From positions 310,001 through 374,000 of the forward strand of contig JAIWND010000011.1 of NCBI GenBank assembly GCA_025330725.1: a stretch of DNA of 64,000 bases. Direction: 5' to 3'. The stretch is from Chlamydoabsidia padenii (lineage: Eukaryota; Mucoromycota; Mucoromycetes; Mucorales; Cunninghamellaceae). Of the stretch, positions 34,089 to 47,693 are shown piece after piece; within the stretch, counting starts at the first letter, position 1; the number at the start of each line of letters is the position of its first letter. Both the position numbers and the translations under genes were made by a program. The notes beneath the pieces are model-generated. The model saw nothing but the letters and a program-made list of their open reading frames with translations, was not told the DNA's origin and made no database searches.

Positions 34089-34101
34089 AAAAAAAAAAAA
34101 A

Positions 34102-34250
34102 ATGTAGCGCACCTTAGAAAATTTTGACTCGTGTGGATGGGCTCCACTCCATGTAGACGGGATTCGAGTGCCTCCAACGTGCCTTCGCCCGTCTACACAG
34201 GAATTCGGGATTTCAACATTCAACATCTGTTACAACCTCGAAAAAGTTTA
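34102..34250 (-). repeat. Dispersed ~148-bp tRNA-like (SINE-like) repeat, copy B
   Basis: Same element as 22194-22341. On the minus strand it reads GGCACTCGAATCCCG, closer to a pol III B box (TCGAATCC) than copy A. It ends in a T-run, the A-run on the plus strand next to the MULE end. The hairpin has one mismatch here (ACGTGC/GCCCGT). It sits directly against the right end of the MULE. Confidence 0.7.
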
Positions 34251-34996
34251 CTTTAAATAATCGGGTCATGAGTAATGACGAAATGAATGGTACCACGAGA
34301 ACTTGGCATCACTTGGGAGGGGGTTCTCCTTTTTTGCAATATGAACTTTCTTTTTTTTTTTTCTCTCGCTGGGAATGAATAGCGGTCGCGGTGACAGAAG
34401 CCGAAGATGCAGGTGACAGCAGCCGAAAGTGCTAAAGTAGAAATCCAGGGATAACATGTTTCCACCAAGAGAATACCTCTTTACTTTTTGTTCAGTCACA
34501 CTCCTTTTGCTTTTTAAAATAGAAAGGGTGTGAATTCAAAGCGGGATTTGATATTACCCCTTTTTTCACTCCCCCTTATTCTTTCATTCCCCCCCCCTCC
34601 ATAACTACTTTCAAATATGGTAATCTAAAAAGAACATTATAAAAAGTATATCCAAAGGTATTCTATTATCTCCAAGGAGGAGAAGGGGGGGGGGGTAAAA
34701 GATCATCGTTTTCTCAATAGCGTTATGACAAAAGTGGGGAGTACAAATTAATATGAATCGCGGAAAAGAAGTTCCATTGTTTGATGAGCCCGTCGCCTGG
34801 AATTCGGACCGATCATTGTTATGATGAATAGCCGAAACGTCCGAAAAATAATTGGATGAGAGGAATCGATGCGATCGGGATTTGAATTGCATTTCTTTCT
34901 ATAATTCAGGCGCAAAAAGTTTTCTTTTTCTCCACTTTTCTTTCCTTTATTTTTTTTTTTTTTTACACCAACACCCCTTTAATATCATAAACGATT
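34251..34996. other. Upstream region of P450 gene 3
   Basis: No gene seen. Contains C- and G-runs (34590-34597, 34684-34695), a hybrid motif TTCAAAGCGGGATTTGATATT (34536-34556) and the main motif copy at 34875, then a T-run leader. Confidence 0.5.
34875..34889. promoter_or_regulatory. Recurrent upstream motif (P450 gene 3)
   Basis: TCGGGATTTGAATTG, a perfect consensus copy about 115 bp upstream of the ATG at 34997. P450 gene 1 has the variant at almost the same distance. Confidence 0.55.
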
Positions 34997-37080
34997 ATGT
35001 CAACATATTATATTCATCAACTCATCAATAACTTTGATCAAAAGAAGGTCATGGACAAGTTACAATCGGTGGTGTCGTCAAAAGAAGGTGTGATCGGTTT
35101 AGCAACGGCCGCTGTCCTTATGTCGAGTGTTGCCGTATACAAATCAAGCAGGGTAAAAGGACAATGAAAAACAGGATTATCTTCTCATATAAAAAAATAA
35201 CCAACTTTTTTCTTCTTCTTTTATTATAGGTTGAAAGAGGATGTCCTCAAGTGCCAAACCAATCCCTTTTATGGGGATCTACTGCCGAATACCGTAAAGA
35301 CCCTGCTGGATTCATCAAGAAATGGGAAAAGAAGTTGGGTCCTGTCTTTGGTGCTTATTTGTTTGGTCAGGTATGCTTATGATTCAGTAACTTGCTTGCA
35401 TGATTGACCCCTTCTTGTATTGATTTAGTACACAACTGTTGTCTCTGGTTCTCAAGTACGAGAAGTCTTTTTGAATGACGACTTTGATTTCCTTGCTGGT
35501 ATCCGACGGGTAAGAAGAAAAAAAAATTATATCATCGTTTTGACACTGACTATTACTGTTTTAATCAATAGGAATTCGATACTATACTTTTATCTAATGG
35601 TGGTGATCATCATAACTTGTCCGTGCAGGTAGTTGCCGGTAGTATCAAGAAGAACCTTAGTCCAAAACTTCCCTTTTACACCAGCCGTGTGATTGAACAT
35701 GTAAGTAATTCTACAATAGTCACCTAAAGAAACAACAACCACGTGGATACTAACTTTGTTCATGAATGATGATGTAGCTCAAGATCGGTTTGAAGGAATT
35801 CTGCGGTGTGGTACCAGGTAAAGTGAAATGACATGCATATCCACCCGTTCTAACTCTTTTTTTTTTTCTTTCTTTATCTAACGTTACCCTCCCATTTACA
35901 GAAGAGGGAAAAGAATTCGATCATGTGTATCCTTTGGTGCAACATATGGTGGCCAAAGCTAGTGCATCTGTTTTTGTCGGAGCTGAATTAGCGAAGAATG
36001 AACAACTCATCAATTCGTTTAAATATATGGTGCTTGAACTTGGATCCGAATTGACCCCAAAGCCTTACTTGGAATTCTTCCCTAATCTGATGCGTCTTCG
36101 AATGTGGTATATTGGTAAAACGTCAAAGAAAGTCAAAAGACATCGGGATCAACTTCGTGCTGCTTTGGAACCTCAAGTGGAATATCGATTAAACGCCATG
36201 AAGGAGAACGATAGCAATTGGGATCGTCCTGTAAGTATTAATACCTTAAAGTTGATTAAATTAGGAAACTGACATGATTATTTCATTCTTAGAATGACTT
36301 TTTACAAGATATCTTGGAAAGCAACAGTATTCCATCTCATGTAAATCCTGTCGATCATTGTGTTGAATGGGTAACTCAACTTATCTTTGCTGCTCTGCAT
36401 ACCACCAGTGAAAATGGTACTTTAACCTTCTATCGCTTATTGGACAATCCTCAAGTAATGGAAGATCTACTGGAAGAACAAAACAAGGTGTTGGAACAAG
36501 CTGGTTATGATGATACTGTGGGTCCTGAAGTCTTCACTCGGGAAATCCTCAACAAGTTTGTCAAGATGGATAGTGTGATCCGTGAAACTTGTCGACTACG
36601 CAATGATTATATCGGTCTTCCTCACCAGAATATCAGCAACAGGACCATTACATTATCAGGGGGTGCAATGATTCGTCCAGGTAAGGAAAAAGAAAAAAGG
36701 CATTCATGTGGATTTTAAACACCGCTAACCTTGACTCATCCACTTTTTCTTTTTGGGTAGGTGAACGAGCTCATGTTAATCCATTCTCCAATCATCGCGA
36801 CGAAACTATACAAAAAGTGACTGATGATATTGATACCTTCAAGCCATATCGATTTGTAAACCAAGACAAGAACTCGACCAAGGTGGGTGAAGACTTTATC
36901 TTTTTTGGAATGGGAAAACATGCCTGTCCTGGCCGATGGTTTGCTATTCAAGAAATCAAGACTATCATTGCCATGATGATCCGAAGCTATCATTTATCTG
37001 CTCTTGGTCCTGTCATCTTTCCTACAGATGATTACTCTAGAATTCCCACTGGTCGATTCAAGATTGTACCAAGAAAATAG
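34997..37080 (+). CDS. Cytochrome P450 monooxygenase, cluster member 3
   Basis: Same eight-exon structure as the other two. Starts MSTYYIHQLINNFDQKK, with membrane anchor GVIGLATAAVLMSSVAVY, then VERGCPQVPNQSLLWGS. I-helix IFAALHTTSENGT, ExxR ETCR and haem loop FFGMGKHACPGRW are all present; it ends RFKIVPRK. It is the most diverged of the three (for example exon 4, EFDTILLSNGGDHHNLSVQ), so it probably arose from an older duplication. The gene is intact. The substrate is unknown. Confidence 0.92.
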
Positions 37081-37212
37081 TACTATATAGTCTTATTTAT
37101 TATTATTATTACATTTTATTCCATGTTTATGTACTATCTTACTTTAATAAAAAACCAACTATATACTTTCTTTTTGATTCCTGAATGCGCATGTAGTATG
37201 CAAAGGACATGG

Positions 37213-37228
37213 GCGGAATTTGAATTTG
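37213..37228. promoter_or_regulatory. Recurrent upstream motif (CRAL-TRIO gene)
   Basis: GCGGAATTTGAATTTG, about 129 bp upstream of the ATG at 37349. Confidence 0.45.
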
Positions 37229-37348
37229 ATTTCCTTTTATTGAATCGGTTTCAAAAAACCCCCCAGCCTGTCCCCACTCTTATTTTTTTCCTTCTTCTTT
37301 TACTTCCTTCTCCACTCATTTACATTACCTTGGTATTTTATAACTGAC

Positions 37349-39243
37349 ATGTCTACAGAAAAAGCAATATTGGAACTCAATAGTCAATACCTTGAATGCA
37401 AACAACTCCTCGTCACTCTTCAAGCAAAACTTGAACAAGGCATAGACCACTTTGGGTGGAATCAGTACGATCGATCTTTTGCTCTGGACTTTATTGAAGA
37501 TCAAGGTAAGGGAAATCTCGGTATAATGGGTCTGGATCTAGTCTTTATAATGGAACTGGTCATGTTTGATACTCATTCAACCTTGTGTTTGTGTTAATAT
37601 GCACTCTTTTTATCAACTATTACTGTAGTGACATTATTCCGATTCCTCGTAGACTGCGATTTTGATGAACACCTCGCATATGAACAATTGATGGATACTC
37701 TACTATGGCGCAAAGAAACAAAGATGGATCAACTCAAGTGGACCACTCTACACCCAAGTTTTTACGATCCTGGTCGACCTGCATTTAGCTTTTTCCACAA
37801 ACAAGATCGATTTGGACGCCCGGTGGTGGTCATTCGGATGCGACACTTTCCTGACTTTGGGGGATTGGGGCTGGCGGATACAATGCCCTTGTTTGCGACT
37901 CTATTGATGGAAATGGCTCGTAAATGGACACGTGAATTGACTCGACAAAATGAACAACAGCACCGGGAATTGGTACTGATATCACAGATTGTGGTCGTCA
38001 TTGATATATCGAAATCACCAATGATTCCTTTGGTAAAGTCATTTGTATACCAATGATAAATGAGGTCTGATTTTTTTTTTTTTTTTTTTTTTACTTTGTT
38101 ACAATAGGATAAACGATTTATACAGCAACTTCAAGTCGTGGCGGATCAACGCTTTCCCGGGTTTTTTGGATCCATTTATGTCATGAACTTTGGTTGGCTC
38201 TATCAAGGATTATGGCAAATGATCAAATTGATGTTATCCGAACGGGCCAAAAGCAAAATCAATTTTCCATCGACTGCCGAGGTGAAGAAATGCATTCCTC
38301 CCGAAAATTTGATAAAAGGTAAATCAGAAAGAGTGGAAAAAATCACTGAATGCTAACCTCTATTTCTGTTTGCATGGTAGAACTTGGTGGGATGGATGAT
38401 TACGAATGGACTTTGGAGAATGATACTATCTTACAACAATATGGAACTGGATGGGTAATGCCACAGCCAGTTGTCCCTACACCACCATTATCACCAAAAG
38501 TACCTCCTCCTCTTGACACCATCATCACACCGTTATCAACATCGCCTTATTCATCAGATGACTTTTACGATGCTTTAGAGTCACCTTTGGAAAGAGTTGA
38601 TCATTTGGAACTACCGACACAAACAACATGGGATGTAACACAGAGTATTTATGGTACACCGGGATCATTAACACCTATTGGCATTCGATCGTCTTCACGG
38701 TGGTCAACAACGAATCAACAATTGACCGACATACCTTCCTTTCTGACATCTTTGTTTAGACCAGTAGCAGTAACAACACATGATGGGAATAACAGTATGC
38801 AGGGTAGTGTTTGTGGGGTTGATCTGACCTATCGATTGACCGCTCTTGGAATTGAACAACAGACCAGTAATGATATAAAGTCAACAAAGAAAAGGGAACA
38901 ACAATCAATCACTACTAGGCGGGCTCACTTTCCTCATTTATTACCACCTGATGATCCTCAATCTGCCTATAATACCAGCTCTCCTTGGAAAATCAAATTA
39001 CGTCGATCTGAACAACGTTTATTACGATTCTCTCGACATCTCTTCCGACTATCATTTGCTTACCATGGTACACTTTATTGGGTGCTTTTATATCTTTTTA
39101 TACGAGGTCCAGTGGAACATTCGATGAAACGACTATTAGTCAAGATGATGGTAAATCCACGACATATCACTCTCACATCAGTAGGTGTTGCTGCTTCTTT
39201 GGCTGGTGGTCTCGGTGCCTCTTTATCCTTCTCCTTGGGATAA
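37349..39243 (+). CDS. CRAL-TRIO (Sec14-like) lipid-binding protein with C-terminal membrane segment
   Basis: Four exons. The N-terminal CRAL-TRIO-N-like helices (FALDFIEDQ-VTLFRFLVDCDFDEHLAYEQLMDTLLWRKE) lead into the lipid-binding domain: FHKQDRFGRPVVVIRMRHF, LVLISQIVVVIDISKSP, VADQRFPGFFGSIYVMNFGW, LSERAKSKINFPSTAEVKKC and ELGGMDDYEW. These follow the order of Sec14 domains. A Ser/Thr/Pro-rich linker of about 170 residues follows. The C-terminus has basic residues then hydrophobic segments (GTLYWVLLYLFIRG; LTSVGVAASLAGGLGASLSF), suggesting membrane anchoring. Such proteins move phosphatidylinositol or other lipids between membranes; the ligand here is unknown. Intron 3 contains an 18-nt T-run. 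Confidence 0.88.
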
Positions 39244-39355
39244 TCCTTTTTTTTTTTTTTACATCTTATTACTTAATTCATCTTGTATAATATATACATT
39301 CCAATTTACCCTTAGATTACTCTATATATCCCCTCTACTCCCTCTTTTACACTAT

Positions 39356-39368
39356 TCAAATTCCGATA
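39356..39368. promoter_or_regulatory. Recurrent upstream motif (TRS120)
   Basis: TTCAAATTCCGAT, about 93 bp upstream of the ATG at 39454. A second, weaker copy, GTTAAATTTCCGC, is at 39403. Confidence 0.4.
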
Positions 39369-39453
39369 AATGCGCAAAAGAAATAAAAAAAAACCTCAGC
39401 GGTGTTAAATTTCCGCTTCTCTTCCCAACTTTCTTTTTACATAGACTACAATC

Positions 39454-42400
39454 ATGGAACTTGACACGAATCTCACTGGCTCTTGTCAAATATCTGTATT
39501 ACTTGTCCCTATCTATCCCATAAAACGGTCAGTGTTTACGCGTTATCTTGAACTCATTCGTCAATTTACGATTATACGACTGAATGATGTCACCCCAGAC
39601 AACACATCTGATCATGGTAAACCCTTCCCCCTCTCAATACTGACAAACAAGTTAACTTTAACTGACATTATTCTCTTTCTCTTTAATTATAGCAGCATTC
39701 AACAGTCAAAACTTCCAAGAAGGGCAGGTTCATTTCAACTTTTCAACACATTACTCTGGTGATCATCGGGACCTAGTAGACTTTCAACCTCATCGTCGAC
39801 TATTTGGAGTAAGTATCAAACAAAAGACTGACTGACTGATTATATCAACTTTTTTCTTTTTATTCTTTGTTGATAGGTAATTGGGATTATGGACTGTCAA
39901 GAATGGAAAGGCCAAGACTTGAAAAAAGGATACCAACAATTCATCGATTCTTTAGAAAAGGTAATATGAAAAATAAAGCAGTAGGGGAAAAAGTAAAACT
40001 TACATTATTACAGTATCCTTCACCTATAGTCACGCGGTGTTTTGGTTTTGATCCTACGGAAAACCAACCTGATGATACAAAAGGACTGATCATGATTCCT
40101 GATGTTGGTGATATGACGTTTTATATGGCAACATTGATATCTGACTTTACAAGTCAAATCCTCACGCAATTCTCTATACTAGTAAGTTGAATCTTGACGA
40201 TATATAAAGAAAGGGTTGTTACTAATCAGGGTGTTTTTATTGGAGGCTAAACACATTGGACAGCAGTTTAAATCGGACTTGCCAGGAACACGTAACACAA
40301 ACTATGCAAGCCCTCCTCCAGCCAGTCAGCAACAGGCAGCACCACAACAACTCAGCAATAGACCCGACACACCATCATCATCTGTGGGATATGCTTCTAG
40401 AGACAAAAAACGTGCACCAGGACGAATCAAGAAACTCTATGCTGATTTTTATCTGTTATCTGGTCAATTACCTGATGCAATCACTTTGTAAGTACTGTAT
40501 AATAGAATCAGGGTGTCATGTGGGTACTCAACTTTTTGATCATATTATAGATACCTTCAAGCAATCGACATGACAAAGATCACTTCCGACTACTTGTGGC
40601 TGGCCAGTGCTATAGAAGGCTACGTATGTACCACCTTGTTACTTGAACAGCTTTATGGAAACCAGGTAGGTCCCCTTACCTCTTTATGCAGGAACGGGTT
40701 TACTAACGAAAATGAATTTTGCTTTTTAATAGGCTACAAAGAAATCCCCGATACTATCTGATACTACAACAACCGATTCACCACTTGACAAAGAAGATAC
40801 TCATCTCTCTAGATCGCCCTTGACTGTCTCGTTTGTCCTAGAACAATACAACTTTGTCTTACATTACTATGCAAAGGAATTCAACAGTACGACAACATAT
40901 AAACCAATGGACGATGTACCGAATAACGATGGATATGTGGCCAACATGACAGGAAGTGCATCTATATCATGTCTGTTGTATGCTGAAGCATGTCTCAAGA
41001 TGGCTCGATTTCTCCTGACGGTGTATTTGAATGGGAAACTGGATAACCATGCTCTCTTTCTTTTAATGCATGGCGTCACCACTTCTTCTCTTGCTCCTTC
41101 TTCTTCTCTGCCGGCAACACCAATATCAATGACATATTCTCAACAGACTCCGGGGACAAACGAGATTGAACGTTGGGACATTGGGGTTTGGACAACCAGG
41201 GTATGGGAAGCATCAGTATCTAACTTGACTGTCATTGATCAGGTAATCAATCTATTAAATAGGGGGAATGATCTGTTTTAACTGCTTCTTTTTTTTTTTC
41301 GCTCCTCATGAATGAGATGATGTATAGATTCACTTGATGTCACAAATGACCTTTATTTATAATTCCATTGGGTATTATCGAAAGGCGGCTTGGATGAAAT
41401 ATCAAAGCATACAACTTATGCTTCCCATTTTACTCCATCGGCGTGCGAAATCAACACTCTCGACAAATTACATGAATAGTTGTAAACCACTTACGACAAT
41501 GAACAGTCATGGAATTCTAAAAATATTGAAATGGATTTGCAAAGTGTATGGTATTGAAGGTAAGGAAGGTCTTTCCAGAAAGAAAGAAAAAAAAGCGGGA
41601 GGGGGGGAATGCTCAATGTTAACCGACTAATCATGTTATCATGTTAGACCCCGATATGGATGTTGACAGCTCAACCATTGGACAACAAGTAGACTTTTAT
41701 ATTACAAAGTTTGGAAAAGAAACTACTAATAGGTGGCCTTCCTTACAGTTGGCTGTACTCAGGAAATGTATCATCACTGCTGAATCCTTGCATGGTAAGG
41801 ACAAGATAAATGCCCTATTCTACTCACTGACACTTTTTATTACTCGTTTATCAAATAGCATATACTGATATGCTTTACTATACGACTACACTCTTACGTA
41901 ACATGTATCCATACATCTTGAAAGAAGAACAAATCCGGCTTGCCAACACAATCCAGCGTATCAGCACTATTCAAAAACGAGCAGCAGCAACAAACGAAAC
42001 CGATTTGGAAGACAACAATCCTAATTACTGGGGGGTTAACATCATTACCCGCATCACGGCTATTCAATCCATTCCTCGAAAACAACTACATCAACATCCA
42101 CTTGGCAAGACGATGATCTTGAACGCTATATCTGGGATGTCCCCATCTCACCAAGAAACCGACAGTAGCTTTAATCACTCTGAATCCAACTCTAGCGATC
42201 CCTTCATCTATAATCCTTTTATACAAAAGAAGTCTGAAAAGGTAAAAAAAAAAAAAAAACACTTTGGTTATCTTGACATTAATAAGCATGGAAACTAAAG
42301 CATGTATATATTGTAGGAACAACACTTGCTGACACGAAACGAAGTGGCAGATTTTCAAGTAACTTTGACGAACCCATTCGGCTTTGATTTGGAGCTACAA

Positions 42401-44675
42401 AATATCCAACTTTGGTAAACCGAAAATAGGGTTTACTCCTTGATGCATCAATTAACTACTTTTTTTAATATGTTATTGGTGTAGTACATCTGGTGTATCC
42501 TTTCAGGCTTCTCACCACTCAGCGGCTGTGCCTGCTTTTGGAACTACAAACTTGCGACTCTCTGGTATGCCTCAAGAAATTGGAACTTTATGTATTCGTG
42601 GCTGTGTTATCAAGATCGTCGGCTTTGCAGAACAGGAATTCTTGGTGAATCAGGATGAGGACACTAGGTAAAGTAGAAGGAAAGACGGAATGAAAGCATT
42701 CTCACTTGTACTAACTATTGCCATTTTATTTTACATGGGTGAACCAAGTGATAGCCAAGGTAGTAAAGAAAAAGCTTGTTTGCAAATAAAAAGATAACGC
42801 TAATTCACTACTTTTATATGCGTAGACCTCCCCACTCTCGACCAACATGAATTCATGGTCGTGGCCGAAGAACCATTGGTCAAAATCAAGTCTACCTCCT
42901 TAATACAAGGTGCGATCATGCTGTTTGAAGGCGAAAGGTAACACAAAAAGATCGACCCTGGGTATGTTTCTAACTTTATTCTGTCAATAGGACGCAAATC
43001 GAACTGACACTTGAAAATATTGGCAATGTTCCCGTGGACTTTATTGCATTGTCCTTCACAAACAACTCACTAGCAATTAATGGACCATCAGGTGCCTTCA
43101 CAAATCTATCAATGGAACAACAGTATGAAATTGAACGTATCAACGCTGATACCAAGGTCTTTATGTGGCATGGAAATATCAAGCACGGGGATCAAACTAT
43201 TGGCGATCAAGTATGGTTCCCTCCTGATTCAACTTTGGATCTCACACTTGACATCTATGGCCAACGCGGAAGGTAAGTAAACAAAGATAGAAGAAAAAAA
43301 AAAAAAAAGAGGGAGGGTGAGTCGGAAATAGTAACACTAATTTGTTTGGCCGAGTTTATCTTATCCTCTAGTACTCATGGTACCATACAGGTGGACTATG
43401 GCTACTTGAATAATGACAATGACAATCAACAAGTTCCGGTAATCGACACCTTTTACACCCGACAACTATACATACCAGTACTTATTACGGTTCACTGCCA
43501 TCTGAAACCTCAAAACTGGGATATACTATCAGTCAAATTGGAGGATATCCCAAGGCATGACGATGGGTCTTATGCAGCAGCATCAAGTCAGAATGATGGC
43601 TCTAATGACATCTCAACAGAAAAGGTGCTGGAACTCTTGGCACAGGCGATTGAGCACATGAACTCTGGTAATCTATATGAACAAAACAAGTACTGTCTGG
43701 CAACTATCGACATCCAAAATAGGTGGTCCTTCCCATTCAAGGTCCTCTTTACCATCAACAATCAGGATGATGACTCATCGAATGGAACAGACTCCATCAT
43801 GCATGTGGATACAACCATTCCACCAGGGACGACATCAAGGTAAAATACAAAAAGTCAGGTCAATGCTTTGCATGCATCGCTCACCTTTTTTTTTTTTTTT
43901 TTTTTTTACTGACAAGGATGATTCTACCGATCAAACGCCTCCATTTATCACACAAGGAAACCAGCCAACCAATCACTCTTGAAACTCGAAAACAATTTGT
44001 CGTCACTCAACAAGAGTCTCAAGAAAACTATTTGAAATGGCAACTTTGTTTGTTTTGGTACCGCGAACAACTTTTACGGCGAATGAAAGCAACATGGATC
44101 ACCAATAGTAGTAATATAACGAATCGACAAGGGGATTTGGATTTACGATCTATTGTACGGGTGACCATGGATCAACTCGATCATCTCAAGGTATCTGATG
44201 TGGTGTTTGATGTGGCACTCAAAGGGGACGGGGTCATACGATCAGGGGCTCGCCACTATACATGTCAAGTCGATCAACCTGTCTTGATGACCATCACTGT
44301 CATCAATCAACACTGTAAGTTTCCAACAAGTAAACTTTTGATGTTTGACTTCTTTTATATATAGTAGAACGATCGACAAAGTTTATACTCAGGGTCCAAT
44401 CCAAAGAAACAGGCCAGCAAACCTTACTTATGCAAGGCATGAATCAAGTCATTTTACCAGAGGTAATTAGAACAAACGAATACATTTCTTTCTTTTACTC
44501 ATTGTTTTTTTTATATTTATACATGTAGCTCCCACTACATCAACAGGCACAACACAAGATTCCAGTTTACTTCTTGGCTCAAGGACGTTACGACTTTTTA
44601 TACCATGCACAAGACATGATATCCAAATCAATTTATTACGATCATGATGGAATTACTATAGATGTTGTTAATTAG
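39454..44675 (+). CDS. TRS120: TRAPP II complex subunit TRS120/TRAPPC9
   Basis: Large Golgi-trafficking protein, a TRAPPII-specific subunit of the Ypt31/Rab11 exchange factor. About 15 or more exons. First exons: 39454-39616, 39693-39808, 39877-39960, 40014-40181, then from 40246. Family-like stretches are ISVLLVPIYPIKRSVFTRY, FQPHRRLFG-VIGIMDCQEW, AKHIGQQFKSDLP, GRIKKLYADFYLLSGQLPDAI, KITSDYLWLASAIEGY and the beta-rich C-terminal half (IELTLENIGNVPVDFIALSF; NRWSFPFKVLF). The intron 40182-40245 must end at TTGGAG (branch site TACTAAT at 40220) to keep the frame; the nearer ATCAG would cause a stop. Stop TAG at 44673-44675. The family is secure; some small exons are approximate. Confidence 0.88.
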
Positions 44676-45233
44676 ATAGAATAGGGCGGGGGGGATTAGC
44701 TCTTACACATGAATGTTATACTTGTATCTATTATCTTGATAAATAAAATCCATTCTTTTTATAACAATCCATCTTTATCGGGTGTGAACTTGATTTTACA
44801 TTCACCGACCACCATTCTGTTATCAGCGAATGTGGGCCAACATGGGCGTAGAGTTCGGTGGAGGAGGGTTTGAACCGACATTTATGCGGCGGGGGTTGAA
44901 TTATGGATTTGCTTTTTCCCGATTCGGCTTCACACCCGTAGAACTATGAATCAGACTACACACAGACAGTATCCATGACATATATATAAAAAGACCTGTG
45001 GAGCAAAAGTGTAGCGCTGTATGATTCAATCATTTGATATAAATAGTTTGATATTCTTTATTATCCATTTTTTTTTTTTTTTTGGAAAAAAAAAAAAAAA
45101 GTAGGGGGAGGGGGGAAGATTCTAGTGTATACAACCTATATAAAAAAATGGAATCATATATGTATATACCACTACTACAAACGATACCTATAACTAAACA
45201 AATACCGTATGAGAGTGGAAGGAGGAGAGTTGT
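44676..45233. other. Intergenic region between TRS120 and ARF1 3' ends
   Basis: No gene seen. Contains two motif-like sites (GAGGGTTTGAACCGAC 44864; GGCGGGGGTTGAATTATGG 44888), although both flanking genes converge here. That makes the sites hard to explain as promoters of known genes. An adjacent T-run/A-run (45068-45100) could fold into a long hairpin. Confidence 0.45.
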
Positions 45234-46157
<924 letters not shown>

Positions 46158-46600
46158 TCAAATTCACGTGCCGCAGCCAATCATATCTGGCCAATACTTG
46201 GCGTCCAAGTTTTTTTTTCTCGCCGATTAAAAATAGACAGGGGCGGGATGTAAATTGTATTTGCTGGTAAAAATATATATATATGTGTTTGGTGTAACTA
46301 TGCATGTAAAGAAAGTCTTTCTCATAAAGAGTATCAAAAACATTAGTTATTGACCAGTCAAGAGCTACCTGACATGGTCCATCCTTCTTGGGCAGAGATT
46401 ACCGTCTTTGTGAATCAGTGTTAGGTTCTAGAGAGGAGGGAAATCTCCGTTTTTCTTTTTTTTTTTTTCATTGTACCACTTTACTGCGAATCCTCGGTTT
46501 TTGATCGTGTCAGATTTTACGATGGGTGCAAGTAACCCTTATTTATTGCGATGGTCTTTTGCATGATGTGAGCAGGATCTATCGATATGTGCCGCCATAT

Positions 46601-46617
46601 TTTCAAATCCCGACAAG
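46601..46617. promoter_or_regulatory. Recurrent upstream motif (LSM1)
   Basis: TTTCAAATCCCGACAAG, about 97 bp upstream of the LSM1 ATG and matching the consensus exactly in the reverse orientation. Confidence 0.55.
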
Positions 46618-46704
46618 TCACACTGAAGGTTGCTGGCTGGAATTTTTTATTTTCTCTCCCTTTTCACTTTTTTTTTTATTATCACTTTTTTGTCAACTTT
46701 AAAC

Positions 46705-47316
46705 ATGGAACTTGGTAGCGGACCCTTCTTTACGACATCATCTGGATTGATTGATAGTGTTGACAGTAAGTAGATTCGATGACTATAAAGCAAAAAGGAA
46801 AACATCCAATCCATCTCTCTCTGTCTCTTTATAGAAAAACTCATGGTTGTGTTGCGGGATGGACGTAAACTTATTGGTACTTTGCGATCGTTTGACCAGT
46901 TTGGTAAGTAGCTGATATAACAACGGACATGTGGTGGTAAGGAACCTAATCTAGCAGCCATCCTTAGCCAATTTGGTATTACAGGATACTATTGAAAGGA
47001 TATATGTGGGCAACTGTTATGGCGATATTCCTAGAGGCATCTTTTTAATCCGTGGTGAAAACGTAGTGCTACTGGGTGAAGTGGTAAGTCAAACTAGCAA
47101 GAATCGAAAATAGACACTTCTCATACTTTTTTTTTTTTTTTGAAATAGGATCAAGATAAAGAAAACAATGCTGGATTACGGCAGGTGCCTGTTGAAGAAA
47201 TCCTGTTGGCTCAACGAGAAGAAATGGAAAGCAAACAAAAGTTGGAGAAGGTCCGAACCAAGGCATTACACAATCAAGGCTTCTGTGTTGATAATGCTTC
47301 TAATGATTTGTACTAG
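46705..47316 (+). CDS. LSM1: U6-like Sm protein LSm1 (mRNA decapping activator)
   Basis: Subunit of the cytoplasmic Lsm1-7/Pat1 ring that promotes decapping. Exons start 46705-46765, then 46835-46913, then 46968 onward. Sm motif 1 is [23 protein letters not shown] and Sm motif 2 is [15 protein letters not shown]. The spliced sequence [24 protein letters not shown] lies between them, as in Lsm1. The charged C-terminal extension ([19 protein letters not shown]) is the Lsm1-specific helix. The stop TAG is at 47314-47316. An (AC)n microsatellite lies in its 3' region. Confidence 0.95.
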
Positions 47317-47377
47317 TTTATAATATCCCCCCCTTTTTTTTTATTTGATTACATACATCTATCTATTATTCCATACA

Positions 47378-47402
47378 ACCACACACACACACACACACAC
47401 AT
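47378..47402. repeat. (AC)n microsatellite
   Basis: Eleven to twelve AC units downstream of LSM1. Confidence 0.9.
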
Positions 47403-47693
47403 ATTAACATAGTACACACTCCATTTATATCACCGACTTGTTCCCTTCCGATGTTATCAAACTATCCATTTGATATATCCCTCATCCTGCAATCAAGCAT
47501 CAAATAAACTAGTGTATAGAATTATATTATCAAATGTATTTATTGTGTTGTGTAATAAAAAGGGTGTTTGTCAAGTCGTCGTCGTTTTTACCTTGACATG
47601 GCGGTATCAAAAAGCTATTCTATTAAACTATTATCCAATTATTATTATATTAAACGACTATTGTCAAGTCAAAGGAGGCCATGTCTGCTAATT

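Noticed and set aside
31716..34097. Target-site duplication around the MULE
   Set aside because: Left flank ends in TTTAAATT and right flank is an A-run; no convincing 8-10 bp direct repeat.
40182..40229. Intron 4 of TRS120 closing at ATCAG (40229)
   Set aside because: It would introduce a stop after a few codons; the later TTGGAG acceptor keeps the frame and has a correctly placed branch site.
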